Assembly: GCF_013177695.1 (NCBI RefSeq)
Contig: NZ_WOEY01000181.1
Location: 1 to 58,114 of the forward strand
Origin: Paraburkholderia solitsugae
Lineage (GTDB): Bacteria > Pseudomonadota > Gammaproteobacteria > Burkholderiales > Burkholderiaceae
Direction: 5' to 3'
Length of the DNA: 58,114 nt
This document shows, one piece after another, positions 33,315 through 41,839 of this stretch; positions within the stretch are counted from its first letter, which is position 1, and each line of letters begins with the position of its first letter. The notes below the pieces were generated by a model. The model was not told the DNA's origin. It made no database searches and saw only the letters and a list, made by a program, of their open reading frames with translations. The position numbers and the translations under genes are program-made.

Positions 33315-35288
33315 TCACCCAATGTTCATCGGCAGCAGCACCATCTGTTTGCCTTCCTGATGGAGGCGCGTCTGGATTTCCACCGGCGTGTGATTGTGCA
33401 GCCACCGGGTCAGGATATTCACCCGTTTGAAAATCAGTTTGCTGGCGAAGCAAACGCTGTTGGGGAATTCATCCATCGTGGCCCCGGCCAGCTTGATGAA
33501 CTCGTCGACTGGGTCGGTGCCGAAATCGATCCGGTATTCGGCGGCGATGCCGTGCCGGCGGCAGAACGCAACGTAATAGTCGAGCGATGCCGAAATCGTT
33601 TGCCGCAAGCGCTCCAGGTGCTCCGTGCCTTCGTAGCTTTGCGCGTCCACTTCGCCTACGGCTAGAAAGATCACATTCTTGAAGTGATCGGGAAACAGCC
33701 GGTTCACCCATAGCAGCGCATGCATGCTGGCCCCACGGTGTTTGCCGACGAGCAGAATGGCGGTCGGCTGGGCCGGATCGGGTTTGAGCGGGAGAGCCGC
33801 GTCGCTGACCTCGGGTGGCGCGCCGGCAAAGAGCGCATCTTCCTTCGCAATCAGTGTGCGGGTCTCGTTGTAATGCCGTTTGATGACGAAGCACAGGGCC
33901 ACCACCGCGCCGGTCACCAGGACGGTTAGCCAGCCCCCCGCCGTAAATTTTTCGATCAGCGTAATGACCAGCACGGTGCTGGTGACCGATAGCCCAAGCG
34001 CGGATAGCGCGAAGTGCTGCAGCCAGTGTTCGCCGTCGCGGCGATGGCCCCACCAGTAAATGCACAAACCCAGCAGGGAGAGGCTGAAGGTCAGGAAGAC
34101 GTTGATGCTGTACAGCACCACCAGCACCGACACGTCGCCGTGCGTCCAGATGAGTATGGCGAGGCTTGCGAGCCCCATCACGACGATGCCGTTCTGTCTG
34201 ACGAGGCGCGCGGACAGATCGCGGAAATGACGCGGCACCCACGAATCCGACGCCATGTTCGACAGCACGGCCGGTCCGTCCAGAAAGCCGGTCTGTGCGC
34301 CCACCAGTAGCAGACCTGCCTCGAAGGCTAGCACCGCGGCAAGCAGCGCGTGTCTTGCGAACGCCGAGCCCAGCCCGAGATGATCGATGACGCTGCCGAA
34401 CACCACCGCATTGAGCGTCTGACCTTCCACCGCCTGGGCATGCCACAACATGTACAGCAGGATGATGCCGCCGGCCGTGAAGGCGAGCGAAGTGGACATA
34501 TAGAACATCGTCGTCCTGCCGTTCGGCACGCGCGGCTCGGCCAGCATGTTGACATTGTTCGACACGGCCTCAAGGCCCGTGTACGTGCCGCCGCCCAGCG
34601 AGAACGCTCGCATGAGCAAGGCCGCCACCACGAAGGGGCCGACAGCCTGCGACATGCCGCGTGCCTCGCCGATGGCGCCCGGCACGACGGCGGCCAGATG
34701 ATTGCCGTGTACCGCTATGCCGTACACGATGAGACCGAGATGCAGCACCACGAAGCCGAGGAAGATCGGCAACAGCACCATGATCGACTCGCGCATGCCG
34801 CGAAAGTTGAGACCGGTCATCAAGACGATGAGCGTGAGTTCGGTGGCGAGCTTGAATGCCTGCGCGCTCACCGGCAGCAAGCTGAAGAATGCATCCACGC
34901 CGCTTGCGAGCGACGTGGCGACGGTCAGCACGTAGTCGACCAGCAGCGCGGCGCCAGAAACCAGGCCAGGGTGCGGGCCCAGTAACGCTGTCGCGACGCG
35001 ATAGCCGCCGCCCCCCGTGGGAAACAGTTGGATGACCTGGTTATACCCGAGCGCGATGATGAAGACCGTCGCGGCGGTCGCCAGGGCGAGAAACAACGCA
35101 AGCGCGGTGTGTTGGCCGAGCGCCAGGAAGGCTTCTTCCGGCCCGTAGCATGACGATGACAACCCGTCGGCACCGAGGCCTACCCAGGCCAGCAGGGGGG
35201 TGACAGCGATCGCGTGGCGAGTTCGGGGATCAAGGGGATCCAGCGGCTTACCGACAATCAGACGCCAAAAGTTAGCGAAGACGGCCAT
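33315..35288 (-). CDS. APC-superfamily permease, KimA-like (probable K+ importer)
   Basis: A 657-aa membrane protein with about twelve helices (SSSCYGPEEAFLALGQHTALALFLALATAATVFIIALGYNQVIQLFPTGGGGYRVATALLG) and a cytosolic C-terminal domain of about 150 aa (TAILLVGKHRGASMHALLWVNRLFPDHFKNVIFLAVGEVDAQSYEG). The PEEAF motif, the GGGGYRVA loop and the large soluble tail resemble KimA (YdaO) potassium transporters more than amino-acid permeases. ATG 35288 follows GGAGGGG. Its neighbours (kdp, usp) support a potassium role. Amino-acid transport cannot be excluded. Confidence 0.72.
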   Translation of the reverse strand: MAVFANFWRLIVGKPLDPLDPRTRHAIAVTPLLAWVGLGADGLSSSCYGPEEAFLALGQHTALALFLALATAATVFIIALGYNQVIQLFPTGGGGYRVATALLGPHPGLVSGAALLVDYVLTVATSLASGVDAFFSLLPVSAQAFKLATELTLIVLMTGLNFRGMRESIMVLLPIFLGFVVLHLGLIVYGIAVHGNHLAAVVPGAIGEARGMSQAVGPFVVAALLMRAFSLGGGTYTGLEAVSNNVNMLAEPRVPNGRTTMFYMSTSLAFTAGGIILLYMLWHAQAVEGQTLNAVVFGSVIDHLGLGSAFARHALLAAVLAFEAGLLLVGAQTGFLDGPAVLSNMASDSWVPRHFRDLSARLVRQNGIVVMGLASLAILIWTHGDVSVLVVLYSINVFLTFSLSLLGLCIYWWGHRRDGEHWLQHFALSALGLSVTSTVLVITLIEKFTAGGWLTVLVTGAVVALCFVIKRHYNETRTLIAKEDALFAGAPPEVSDAALPLKPDPAQPTAILLVGKHRGASMHALLWVNRLFPDHFKNVIFLAVGEVDAQSYEGTEHLERLRQTISASLDYYVAFCRRHGIAAEYRIDFGTDPVDEFIKLAGATMDEFPNSVCFASKLIFKRVNILTRWLHNHTPVEIQTRLHQEGKQMVLLPMNIG

Positions 35289-35541
35289 GTCCCCTCCAAG
35301 CCTGGTCAGACGTGCCGGCGTGAATGCCGTTTTCGAATCTCGACGGTTTGACGGTTCGGCGCCCCAGTGGCCCGGGCCCAAGGCGAATGACAGTCAGCGA
35401 CTGCTGCTGCGATCATTGGCAACCGACCAGGAAAATGTAGGGCAGATTCGCGCGGTGCGCCAGTGGACGATACCCGGGGAGGGCCCCGTCATGGAATCGA
35501 AAGATTGAGCCTTGCGCAAGACCGCCGCGCGCGGAAACTGT

Positions 35542-36165
35542 TTAGCCGCGCATCCCCAGATCCGCAAAACCGAGGGTTCTCGCCTCGCAAGCTTGCGTAA
35601 AGGCCGTGTCGTAACTTGAGAAAAAGACCGTGCGGGTTTCGGCCAGCGTTTTAAACAGATCGATTAGAACCCCGCGCGCCGAAGCGTCGAGTCCGCCGAC
35701 CGGTTCATCCGCGATCACGACTTTCGTCTCGCCGAGTACGGCCCCTGTCAGGAAGAATTTCTTGCGTGTGCCAAACGACATCTGCTCGAAGCGCTTGTCG
35801 AGATGCGGCTCGAGTCCGAAGCGTCTGGCAAGCTCAAGCGTGGGGCTGCCGACCGTTGTCTTTCTCTCCGACGCCACACGGTCCAGATAATCACGACCGG
35901 TCTGGTCCGGATACGTCATGCAGTCTTCGGGCACATACGTGAGCACGGATTTCGCCTCGTGCGGCGCGGTGCGCAGCGAATGCCCGCCGAGCCAGACCTC
36001 GCCCGCGTCCGGTTCGATCGTGCCGGCGAGGATGCCAAGCAAGGTCGACTTGCCGCTGCCGGATTCATCGTTGAGCGCCACGCATCCTGCCGCCGTGTCG
36101 TAATGCAGTCCCTGAAAGATGATGCGTTCGCTATAGCGCTTACTGAGGTTCTCGAATCGAAGCAT
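35542..36165 (-). CDS. ABC transporter ATP-binding protein, orphan
   Basis: A 207-aa single ATPase domain. Walker A is NDESGSGKSTLL and Walker B is KVVIADEPVGGLDA. The signature position reads MSFGTRKKFFL instead of LSGGQ, a divergent form seen in some ABC-2 type exporters. The switch histidine is not obvious (SSYDTAF). No permease gene is adjacent: upstream is a KimA-like gene, and beyond a 294-bp gap with no gene seen (36166-36459) is an MFS transporter. Its partner must be elsewhere or lost. Confidence 0.72.
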   Translation of the reverse strand: MLRFENLSKRYSERIIFQGLHYDTAAGCVALNDESGSGKSTLLGILAGTIEPDAGEVWLGGHSLRTAPHEAKSVLTYVPEDCMTYPDQTGRDYLDRVASERKTTVGSPTLELARRFGLEPHLDKRFEQMSFGTRKKFFLTGAVLGETKVVIADEPVGGLDASARGVLIDLFKTLAETRTVFFSSYDTAFTQACEARTLGFADLGMRG

Positions 36166-36459
36166 GGAGTGCGGAGTGTGTCAGCCGAAGAATGTGCCGC
36201 GCGACGCTCACGCAGACTGCGATCAGCACGATGCCGGGCGGCGAGGATTCTTCGGGAAGTGGGCGGTGTAGAAGTGTAGCAGCGCGTTCAGATGCGGTCC
36301 CAACGTCTGACCATGACGCCAACTACCGGTCACGTACGCGACGAGAATATCTGCGTGCGAGCGTAAAGTTGCGTATCCTCGCGCCGTTAAAGCAAGGAGC
36401 TTGACCTCCACGCTACCAATCTCTTGAAACCATCGCCGTCCCCCCGTAAAACGCAATCC

Positions 36460-37770
36460 ATGCAAACTGCTGCCCACGAAGCGGCCCAACCGTCCCGCGC
36501 CGAACTCAGGCGTATCGTCGCGGCCATTGTTATCGGTAACGGTTTTGTGGCTTACGACTTCACCGTCTACAGCTTTTCCGCGCTTATCATCGGTAATCTG
36601 TTCTTTCCCTCGAGCAATCCCGCGTCGTCGCTGCTGCTTTCGCTTGCCACCTTCGGCGCGGGCTTCGTGATGCGCCCGCTCGGCGCGATCATGATCGGCC
36701 ATATCGCCGACAGCCGTGGCCGCAAAGCCGGCCTCACGGTATCGCTCACCCTGATGACCCTTGGCACATGGCTGATCGCGTGCCTGCCGGGCTATGCCGC
36801 GATCGGTCCTGCCGCGACGGTGTTAATGGTGCTCGCGCGTCTGATGCAGGGGCTCGCGGCAGGCGGGGAGATCGGGCCGGCGTCGGCTTCGCTGATGGAA
36901 TCTGTCGCCTACCGGCACCGCTGTTTCATGGTGAGCTGGCGCGGCGCGAGCCAGGGCGCGGCAGCCTTCGCCGCCGCGCTGGTCGGGGCGAGCATGACGG
37001 CGCTGCTGTCGCCCGCCGCCATGCATGACTGGGGATGGCGCGTTCCATTCGTGCTGGGCGGCCTCATCGGACCGGTCGGCTGGTATTTGCGTCGCCGGAT
37101 GCCGGTGGGCGCGCCGCTGCAGCGTGCGCGACTCAGTCCGAGGCGCCTGTTCACGGAGTACCCGCGTCCCGTCGTCTGCGGCCTCCTGATGATGGCGGCG
37201 CCTTCGGTGGGCATCTACCTCACCGTCTTCTATATGCCGGCCTACCTGGTTCGTACGCTGCACCGGCCGCCGGCAATCAGCCTGTTGACCGCCTGCCTCT
37301 CAGGCCTCGTGATTCTCGTGGTGACGCCGCTCGTGGCGCGCGCGGCCGACCGCTTCGCGAGCCGCAAGACGCTGCAGTACGCGGCGCTCGTGGCGTCGCT
37401 GGCGGCCGCATGGCCGGCGTTCTGGGCGCTGACCCACGGCGTGGGCGACGTCGCCGCGCTCCTCATCATCACCGCGTACGTGGCGCTTGCGGTCAACAAC
37501 GCCGGCCCGAGTTCCGTGCTGATGATGGAGGCGTTTCCGGCGCATCGGCGCGCGGCCGGACTTTCGGTGATTTACAGCCTCGGCGTCGTTCTGTTCGGCG
37601 GTTTTTCGCCGTTCCTCGTGACGTGGCTGATCGAGCGGACGGGCGATCCGATGGTTCCGGCGTGGTATCTGATGGCCGCGACCCTGCTCACGCTTGTCGC
37701 GTTGAGGGCATTTCCCGAGGCAGAAGCGAGGGATGCGTGCCTTGCCAGTGCTTCACAGCCGCCGGCTTGA
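36460..37770 (+). CDS. MFS transporter, metabolite:H+ symporter type
   Basis: A 436-aa twelve-helix transporter. The early motif GNGFVAYDFTVYSFSALIIGNLFFP and the loop MIGHIADSRGRKAG (MFS motif A) match the MHS family (citrate, proline or shikimate symporters). ATG 36460 was chosen; a TTG 12 codons upstream keeps the frame open, and neither has a strong ribosome site. The 3' end overlaps the convergent AraC-type gene by 83 bp. The substrate is unknown. Confidence 0.82.
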   Translation: MQTAAHEAAQPSRAELRRIVAAIVIGNGFVAYDFTVYSFSALIIGNLFFPSSNPASSLLLSLATFGAGFVMRPLGAIMIGHIADSRGRKAGLTVSLTLMTLGTWLIACLPGYAAIGPAATVLMVLARLMQGLAAGGEIGPASASLMESVAYRHRCFMVSWRGASQGAAAFAAALVGASMTALLSPAAMHDWGWRVPFVLGGLIGPVGWYLRRRMPVGAPLQRARLSPRRLFTEYPRPVVCGLLMMAAPSVGIYLTVFYMPAYLVRTLHRPPAISLLTACLSGLVILVVTPLVARAADRFASRKTLQYAALVASLAAAWPAFWALTHGVGDVAALLIITAYVALAVNNAGPSSVLMMEAFPAHRRAAGLSVIYSLGVVLFGGFSPFLVTWLIERTGDPMVPAWYLMAATLLTLVALRAFPEAEARDACLASASQPPA

Positions 37771-38821
37771 ACGCGACTTCAGCGCTACCCGCGTTGTGCT
37801 GCTGCAGGTGCAACGCGCGCACCCGCATGTCCAGCGGGCTCATGTCGAAGGCGCGGCGAAATGCACGGGTGAAATCGGACGCGCTCTGGAAACCGAGTCC
37901 GTAGGCGATTTCCGTCACCTGAAGATGGGGGAAACGGACTAGTTCGTCCGCCGCTTCCCGCAAGCGGCGATTGCGAATGTAGGCGCCGAGCCCGCCTTCG
38001 TGCTCGAACCAGCGATAGATGGTGGCGCGTTTCAGTTGTAAGGCCTGAACCACGCGGGTCGGCGTGAGGCTACCCTCGTGCAGGTTGGCGTCCACATAGC
38101 GCCGCACCTGTCCCATCACGGCGGCCTGCATCGCCGCGCGACTCGCGCCGGTCAGACGCGACTCCTTGCGGAAGGCGGCGACCAGCAGCTGGGCGCCGGT
38201 TTGCAGTGCCGCCGCCGCGGCTGCCGGGTCGAGCCCGGGGATTTCTCTCGCGACTGCCGCCAGATGATCCAGCACGAGGCCGGTCAGCGGCGAACCCTGC
38301 TGGACAATTCGGCCGTGGATCGCCGTGCCGTCGCGCAGTTCCTCGTCCACGATCGCGGACGGTACAAACAGGGTCAGAAGCCGGCTGTTGGGCCGTTCGG
38401 CCCGAAACGGCTGGTTCATGTCGAACGCGACGATGCCCTGCACCGAACCCGGCGCGCTGCGTTTCTTGCGCATGCCCGTCACATGGCCGATTTCACCTTC
38501 CACGAACAGATGAAAGGCGTAATCGCGCCGCGTGTCTGTGGAAACGCGCGCGACCGACCGTTCCAGCCGTATCGATTCCGTGCTGCAGTCCGAAAACATC
38601 AAGCCGCCGACTGCATATAGATCGATTTCAGCGCGAAATCCCCGCGTGATCTGCTCCTTCGAAGGCGGCACATCGACCACATGCCCCACACGCTGGCGCC
38701 AGGCCAGAATTTGTTCTTCGGGTGCGAGCGCGTGCGTGCTGAAGCGGCTCGTGGACATGGCGGAGCGCGATTCGGCTGCGGCGGCAGCGGCCAGATGGTG
38801 CGGTAATGTGCGCTGGTTCAT
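37688..38821 (-). CDS. AraC-family transcriptional regulator
   Basis: A 377-aa regulator. The N-terminal AraC-binding-like domain (RRDYAFHLFVEGEIGHVTGMRKKRSAPGSVQGIVAFDMNQPF) precedes a two-HTH DNA-binding domain (GSLTPTRVVQALQLKRATIYRWFEHEGGLGAYIRNRRLREAADEL; ITEIAYGLGFQSASDFTRAFRRAF pattern). An unusual tail of about 45 aa after the HTH lies in the 83-bp region shared with the MFS gene. It probably regulates that transporter or a neighbour; no operator was identified. The 294-bp gap beyond its start (38822-39115) contains only a GC hairpin (39039-39062). Confidence 0.85.
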   Translation of the reverse strand: MNQRTLPHHLAAAAAAESRSAMSTSRFSTHALAPEEQILAWRQRVGHVVDVPPSKEQITRGFRAEIDLYAVGGLMFSDCSTESIRLERSVARVSTDTRRDYAFHLFVEGEIGHVTGMRKKRSAPGSVQGIVAFDMNQPFRAERPNSRLLTLFVPSAIVDEELRDGTAIHGRIVQQGSPLTGLVLDHLAAVAREIPGLDPAAAAAALQTGAQLLVAAFRKESRLTGASRAAMQAAVMGQVRRYVDANLHEGSLTPTRVVQALQLKRATIYRWFEHEGGLGAYIRNRRLREAADELVRFPHLQVTEIAYGLGFQSASDFTRAFRRAFDMSPLDMRVRALHLQQHNAGSAEVAFKPAAVKHWQGTHPSLLPREMPSTRQA

Positions 38822-39115
38822 GGATCGGTTGCTGCGAACGAGGGGCGCGGTTCCGGCGGGGGCGCGGAGTTAACTGAATATTTCACACGTCGTGCGTCAA
38901 AACTGAGACGTATGGTAAAGCCAAACAAAAAACCTACGGTATTGTCGGATGATTAGATGCAGATCGCTTTTCATCGACGGCGCAATCAATCCACTTATAA
39001 CAGGCCCCGTTCTGAAATCGCAACTGCGCGTTGTAAGCGCGCCGCTTCGGCATTCGCGGCGCAATGGGTGCGAGGGTCCAAGCTTTGCCGGCGGGTCAGT
39101 CACGGGGTATGAAAG

Positions 39116-39400
39116 ATGAGCGGCACGAACAATCAACCGACCGCCCAGCGCGGCGGGCGGCATCCGTCCAGTCTGGTGGATAGCCAGCTGGCGCATCTTG
39201 AGAACATGGTTCAGTACCTGACGCGTGGGGACGCGGTCAGCGTACTAGTCCCGCTCGACCATGAGTATTGGGAAAAACGCATTCGCGTGCTGGAAGAGAC
39301 TCACGAGTTGATTGCCAGCCAGCGCAAACGCGTCATCAAGCTTCTCGACCAGCTCGGGAGTGAAGCGCAGATAAAGCCGAGGCGGCGTACCGCTGCCTGA
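39116..39400 (+). CDS. conserved hypothetical protein (94 aa)
   Basis: A 94-aa soluble protein, likely helical (HLENMVQYLTRGDAVSVLVPLDHEYWEKRIRVLEETHELIASQRKRVIKLLDQL), with a basic C-terminal tail RRRT. A GAAAG tract precedes the ATG. It is not recognised. The following 249 bp (39401-39649) hold no gene; CCGGTG-N8-CACCGG at 39458-39477 is a hairpin without a T-run on this strand. Confidence 0.6.
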   Translation: MSGTNNQPTAQRGGRHPSSLVDSQLAHLENMVQYLTRGDAVSVLVPLDHEYWEKRIRVLEETHELIASQRKRVIKLLDQLGSEAQIKPRRRTAA

Positions 39401-39649
39401 GTCTGAATCTGTCGAAGGGAAAGGTTGCAGTGTCGGGGGTAGGTGCGGGAGAGAAGACCGGTGTTACGAGGCACCGGCATTAAAAAAGTAGGACCTGAGA
39501 GTGCGGCGATGAAGCGGACGGGCCCAAAGAGGCCCGCCGCTCAGCTGCATAAGCGTTGGGCGCCCGGCATCGCGGCCGGTGGGCAAGCTGCTAAAGACGC
39601 CGACTTTTTGATGAGGTAGTGTGCTCCGATCATAAGAATCGAGACGGAC

Positions 39650-40477
39650 ATGACCGAATCGCACCCTGCTTTGCCTGTTCGCGCGCCGCTGGTTCAGGTC
39701 GAGCCGAGGGCCTTGGGCGACCTTGTCCACGCCGTCGGCACGGCGAACTTCCTGCCGAGTCTGAGCGCATTTCTGGAGCGTAGCGTCTTCGCCGATGCCG
39801 TGCATCTGGAACGCGTGCGGCTCACGCCGGGTTTCGGTAAGGGCTATGTCGCCGAGTGGCTCGGCAGCGGCGGTCCCGCGCGCATTCCGATGATCGTTCA
39901 GTTGATGGAGCTTTACTACGAGCGCTATTACGAACGGGACCCGCTGATCGCGTCGATGCGCGGAATTGTCGGCACCCAGTTGATTCAACGCGACGTTCAC
40001 GCGATCGCCGACGTGGATTTTCGCCGTGCCCTGTACGACGTCGCGGATGCCAACCAGGAGTGCTTCCTCGTGCGCGGCTCGCGCAACATCCAGTATTCGC
40101 TGGCGCTGATCCGCACGCGCGAACGGCCCGCGTTTTCTTTCACCGAGCTCACCTTGCTGCGGCAGATGGGCGAATTCCTGTTTCCCTTGTGTGAATTGCA
40201 CGCGAGCACGGCGGCCGTGCGGCGCTGTACCTCACAAGCGTCCGCGATCAAGCCGGCGTCGAGCTTCGAGGAACGGCTCGCCGCGAGCGAGATTCGACTG
40301 TCGCGGCGCGAGCACGAGATCTGCAAACTGTTGCTGACCGGCAAAACCGTGCCCGAAGCGGCGACGCGCCTGGAGTTGCGCGTGTCGACCGCCGAGTCGT
40401 ATGTCAAACGCGCGTTCGCCAAGCTCGGCTTGCGCACCAAGGGTGAATTGTTCGCCTGGGCGCACGGCGAGGTCTGA
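39650..40477 (+). CDS. LuxR-type helix-turn-helix regulator
   Basis: A 275-aa regulator. The N-terminal 190 residues form a sensor-like domain without clear family motifs. The C-terminal LuxR/FixJ HTH reads LSRREHEICKLLLTGKTVPEAATRLELRVSTAESYVKRAFAKLGLRTKGELFAWA. No receiver aspartate or autoinducer-domain tryptophans are apparent. It lies 146 bp upstream of the PotF-like gene in the same direction and is the probable regulator of the four downstream catabolic genes. Confidence 0.83.
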   Translation: MTESHPALPVRAPLVQVEPRALGDLVHAVGTANFLPSLSAFLERSVFADAVHLERVRLTPGFGKGYVAEWLGSGGPARIPMIVQLMELYYERYYERDPLIASMRGIVGTQLIQRDVHAIADVDFRRALYDVADANQECFLVRGSRNIQYSLALIRTRERPAFSFTELTLLRQMGEFLFPLCELHASTAAVRRCTSQASAIKPASSFEERLAASEIRLSRREHEICKLLLTGKTVPEAATRLELRVSTAESYVKRAFAKLGLRTKGELFAWAHGEV

Positions 40478-40623
40478 ACCTCGCGTTTACCCGCGCATCG
40501 ATTTGCTGTTTGGCCCCCCACAGGCAGGGCAGACCGGCGGTTTTCCTCCGGATACAGTCGCTTCAACGCTTCGGCACCGACGGTGCAAAGCGCTTGAGAC
40601 GCATCCATTCGGAGGAAACGTAG

Positions 40624-41745
40624 ATGGCAACAGCAGCATCGGGGCGCTGGCTCACACGCGTTCTTGCAGCACTGGCGATGGGCGGCGCGGCTTACTACAG
40701 CACGCCGTCCGTGCAAGCCGACGAGCAGGTCGTCAACGTGTACAACTGGGGTAATTCGATCGGCAAGGACACGGTCGCGAATTTCCAGAAAGCAACCGGC
40801 ATCAAAATCGTGTACCTGGAGTTCGATTCCAACGAAACGCTCCAGGCGAAACTGCTATCGGGAAGTTCCGGCTTCGACGTGGTGGTGCCGTCCGACGCAT
40901 TCTGGGCGCGCCAGGTGCAGGCCGGCATCTTCCAGAAGATCGACGCGACGAAGCTCCCTAACGTCGCCCATCTGGACCCCGAGATCATGAAGATTCTCGC
41001 GGCGGAAGATCCTGGCCATCAGTACGGCATTCCCTGGTCGTGGGGCACGGACGGGCTCGGCATCAACGTCGAAAAAGTGACTGCCGCGCTCGGCGCCAAT
41101 GCGCCGCTGAATAGCTGGGACCTGCTGTTCGATCCACGCAATGCCCAGAAGCTGAAAAGCTGCGGCATATCGATGATCGATTCTCCCGCCGATGCCTTTG
41201 GCCTCGCGCTGCTCTATCTGAAGAAGGATCCGAACAGCCACAATCCGGCCGATTATCAGCAAGCTTATGAGCTGCTCAAAGGTATTCGCCCGTATATAGC
41301 GCAGTTCAATTCGAGCAGTTATATCAACGATCTGGCGAACGGCGACATCTGCATTGCTTTCGGGTGGTCGGGCGACGTCAACACCGCGCGCCTCGCCGCC
41401 ATCGATGCGAAGAAGTCTTATCACATCAAATATGTCATTCCGGATGCGGGCGGTCCGATCTGGTTCGACATGATGGCGATTCCAAAAGACGCCCCGCATC
41501 CGGAAGCCGCGTTGAAATGGATCAATTTTGTGCTGTCCGAAAAGGAAAGCGCCAACCTCACCAATGACACGGCCTATCCGACGGCGATACCGGGTGCGAA
41601 GCCGCTGATCAAACCTGTGGTGCTGGCCGATCCTTCGGTCTATCCGCCGCCTGAGGTCTTCAAGAAGCTGTTCTCCGTGCATCCACTGCCTACCGATCTC
41701 CAGCGCCTCGAAAACCGGCTCTGGAGCAAGCTCAAGATCGATTGA
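40624..41745 (+). CDS. polyamine-type ABC substrate-binding protein (PotF/PotD-like)
   Basis: A 373-aa periplasmic binding protein with a cleavable signal peptide (hydrophobic VLAALAMGGAAYYST, cleaved near VQADEQ). The mature N-terminus VNVYNWGNSIGKDTVANFQKATGIKIVYLEFDSNETLQAKLL and the central blocks YGIPWSWGTDGLGINVEKV and DICIAFGWSGDVNTAR match the putrescine/spermidine group. GGAGG precedes the ATG. No permease or ATPase gene is nearby. The adjacent amidase and amidohydrolase genes suggest a polyamine-like or acyl-amine ligand. Confidence 0.87.
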   Translation: MATAASGRWLTRVLAALAMGGAAYYSTPSVQADEQVVNVYNWGNSIGKDTVANFQKATGIKIVYLEFDSNETLQAKLLSGSSGFDVVVPSDAFWARQVQAGIFQKIDATKLPNVAHLDPEIMKILAAEDPGHQYGIPWSWGTDGLGINVEKVTAALGANAPLNSWDLLFDPRNAQKLKSCGISMIDSPADAFGLALLYLKKDPNSHNPADYQQAYELLKGIRPYIAQFNSSSYINDLANGDICIAFGWSGDVNTARLAAIDAKKSYHIKYVIPDAGGPIWFDMMAIPKDAPHPEAALKWINFVLSEKESANLTNDTAYPTAIPGAKPLIKPVVLADPSVYPPPEVFKKLFSVHPLPTDLQRLENRLWSKLKID

Positions 41746-41787
41746 TCTCCCGCTGATCTCCCTCTGATTTCACTGACCAGGAGTGCC

Positions 41788-41812
41788 GTCCCGCGCGCGA
41801 GCGCGGCGGGAC
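41788..41812. other. GC-rich intergenic hairpin
   Basis: GTCCCGC (41788-41794) pairs with GCGGGAC (41806-41812) around an 11-nt loop, with no T-run. Sitting between the binding-protein and barrel-protein genes, it could protect or partially terminate the upstream mRNA so that the binding protein is made in excess. Confidence 0.4.
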
Positions 41813-41839
41813 GCGCTCGCCCTGGAATAGGCCCACACC

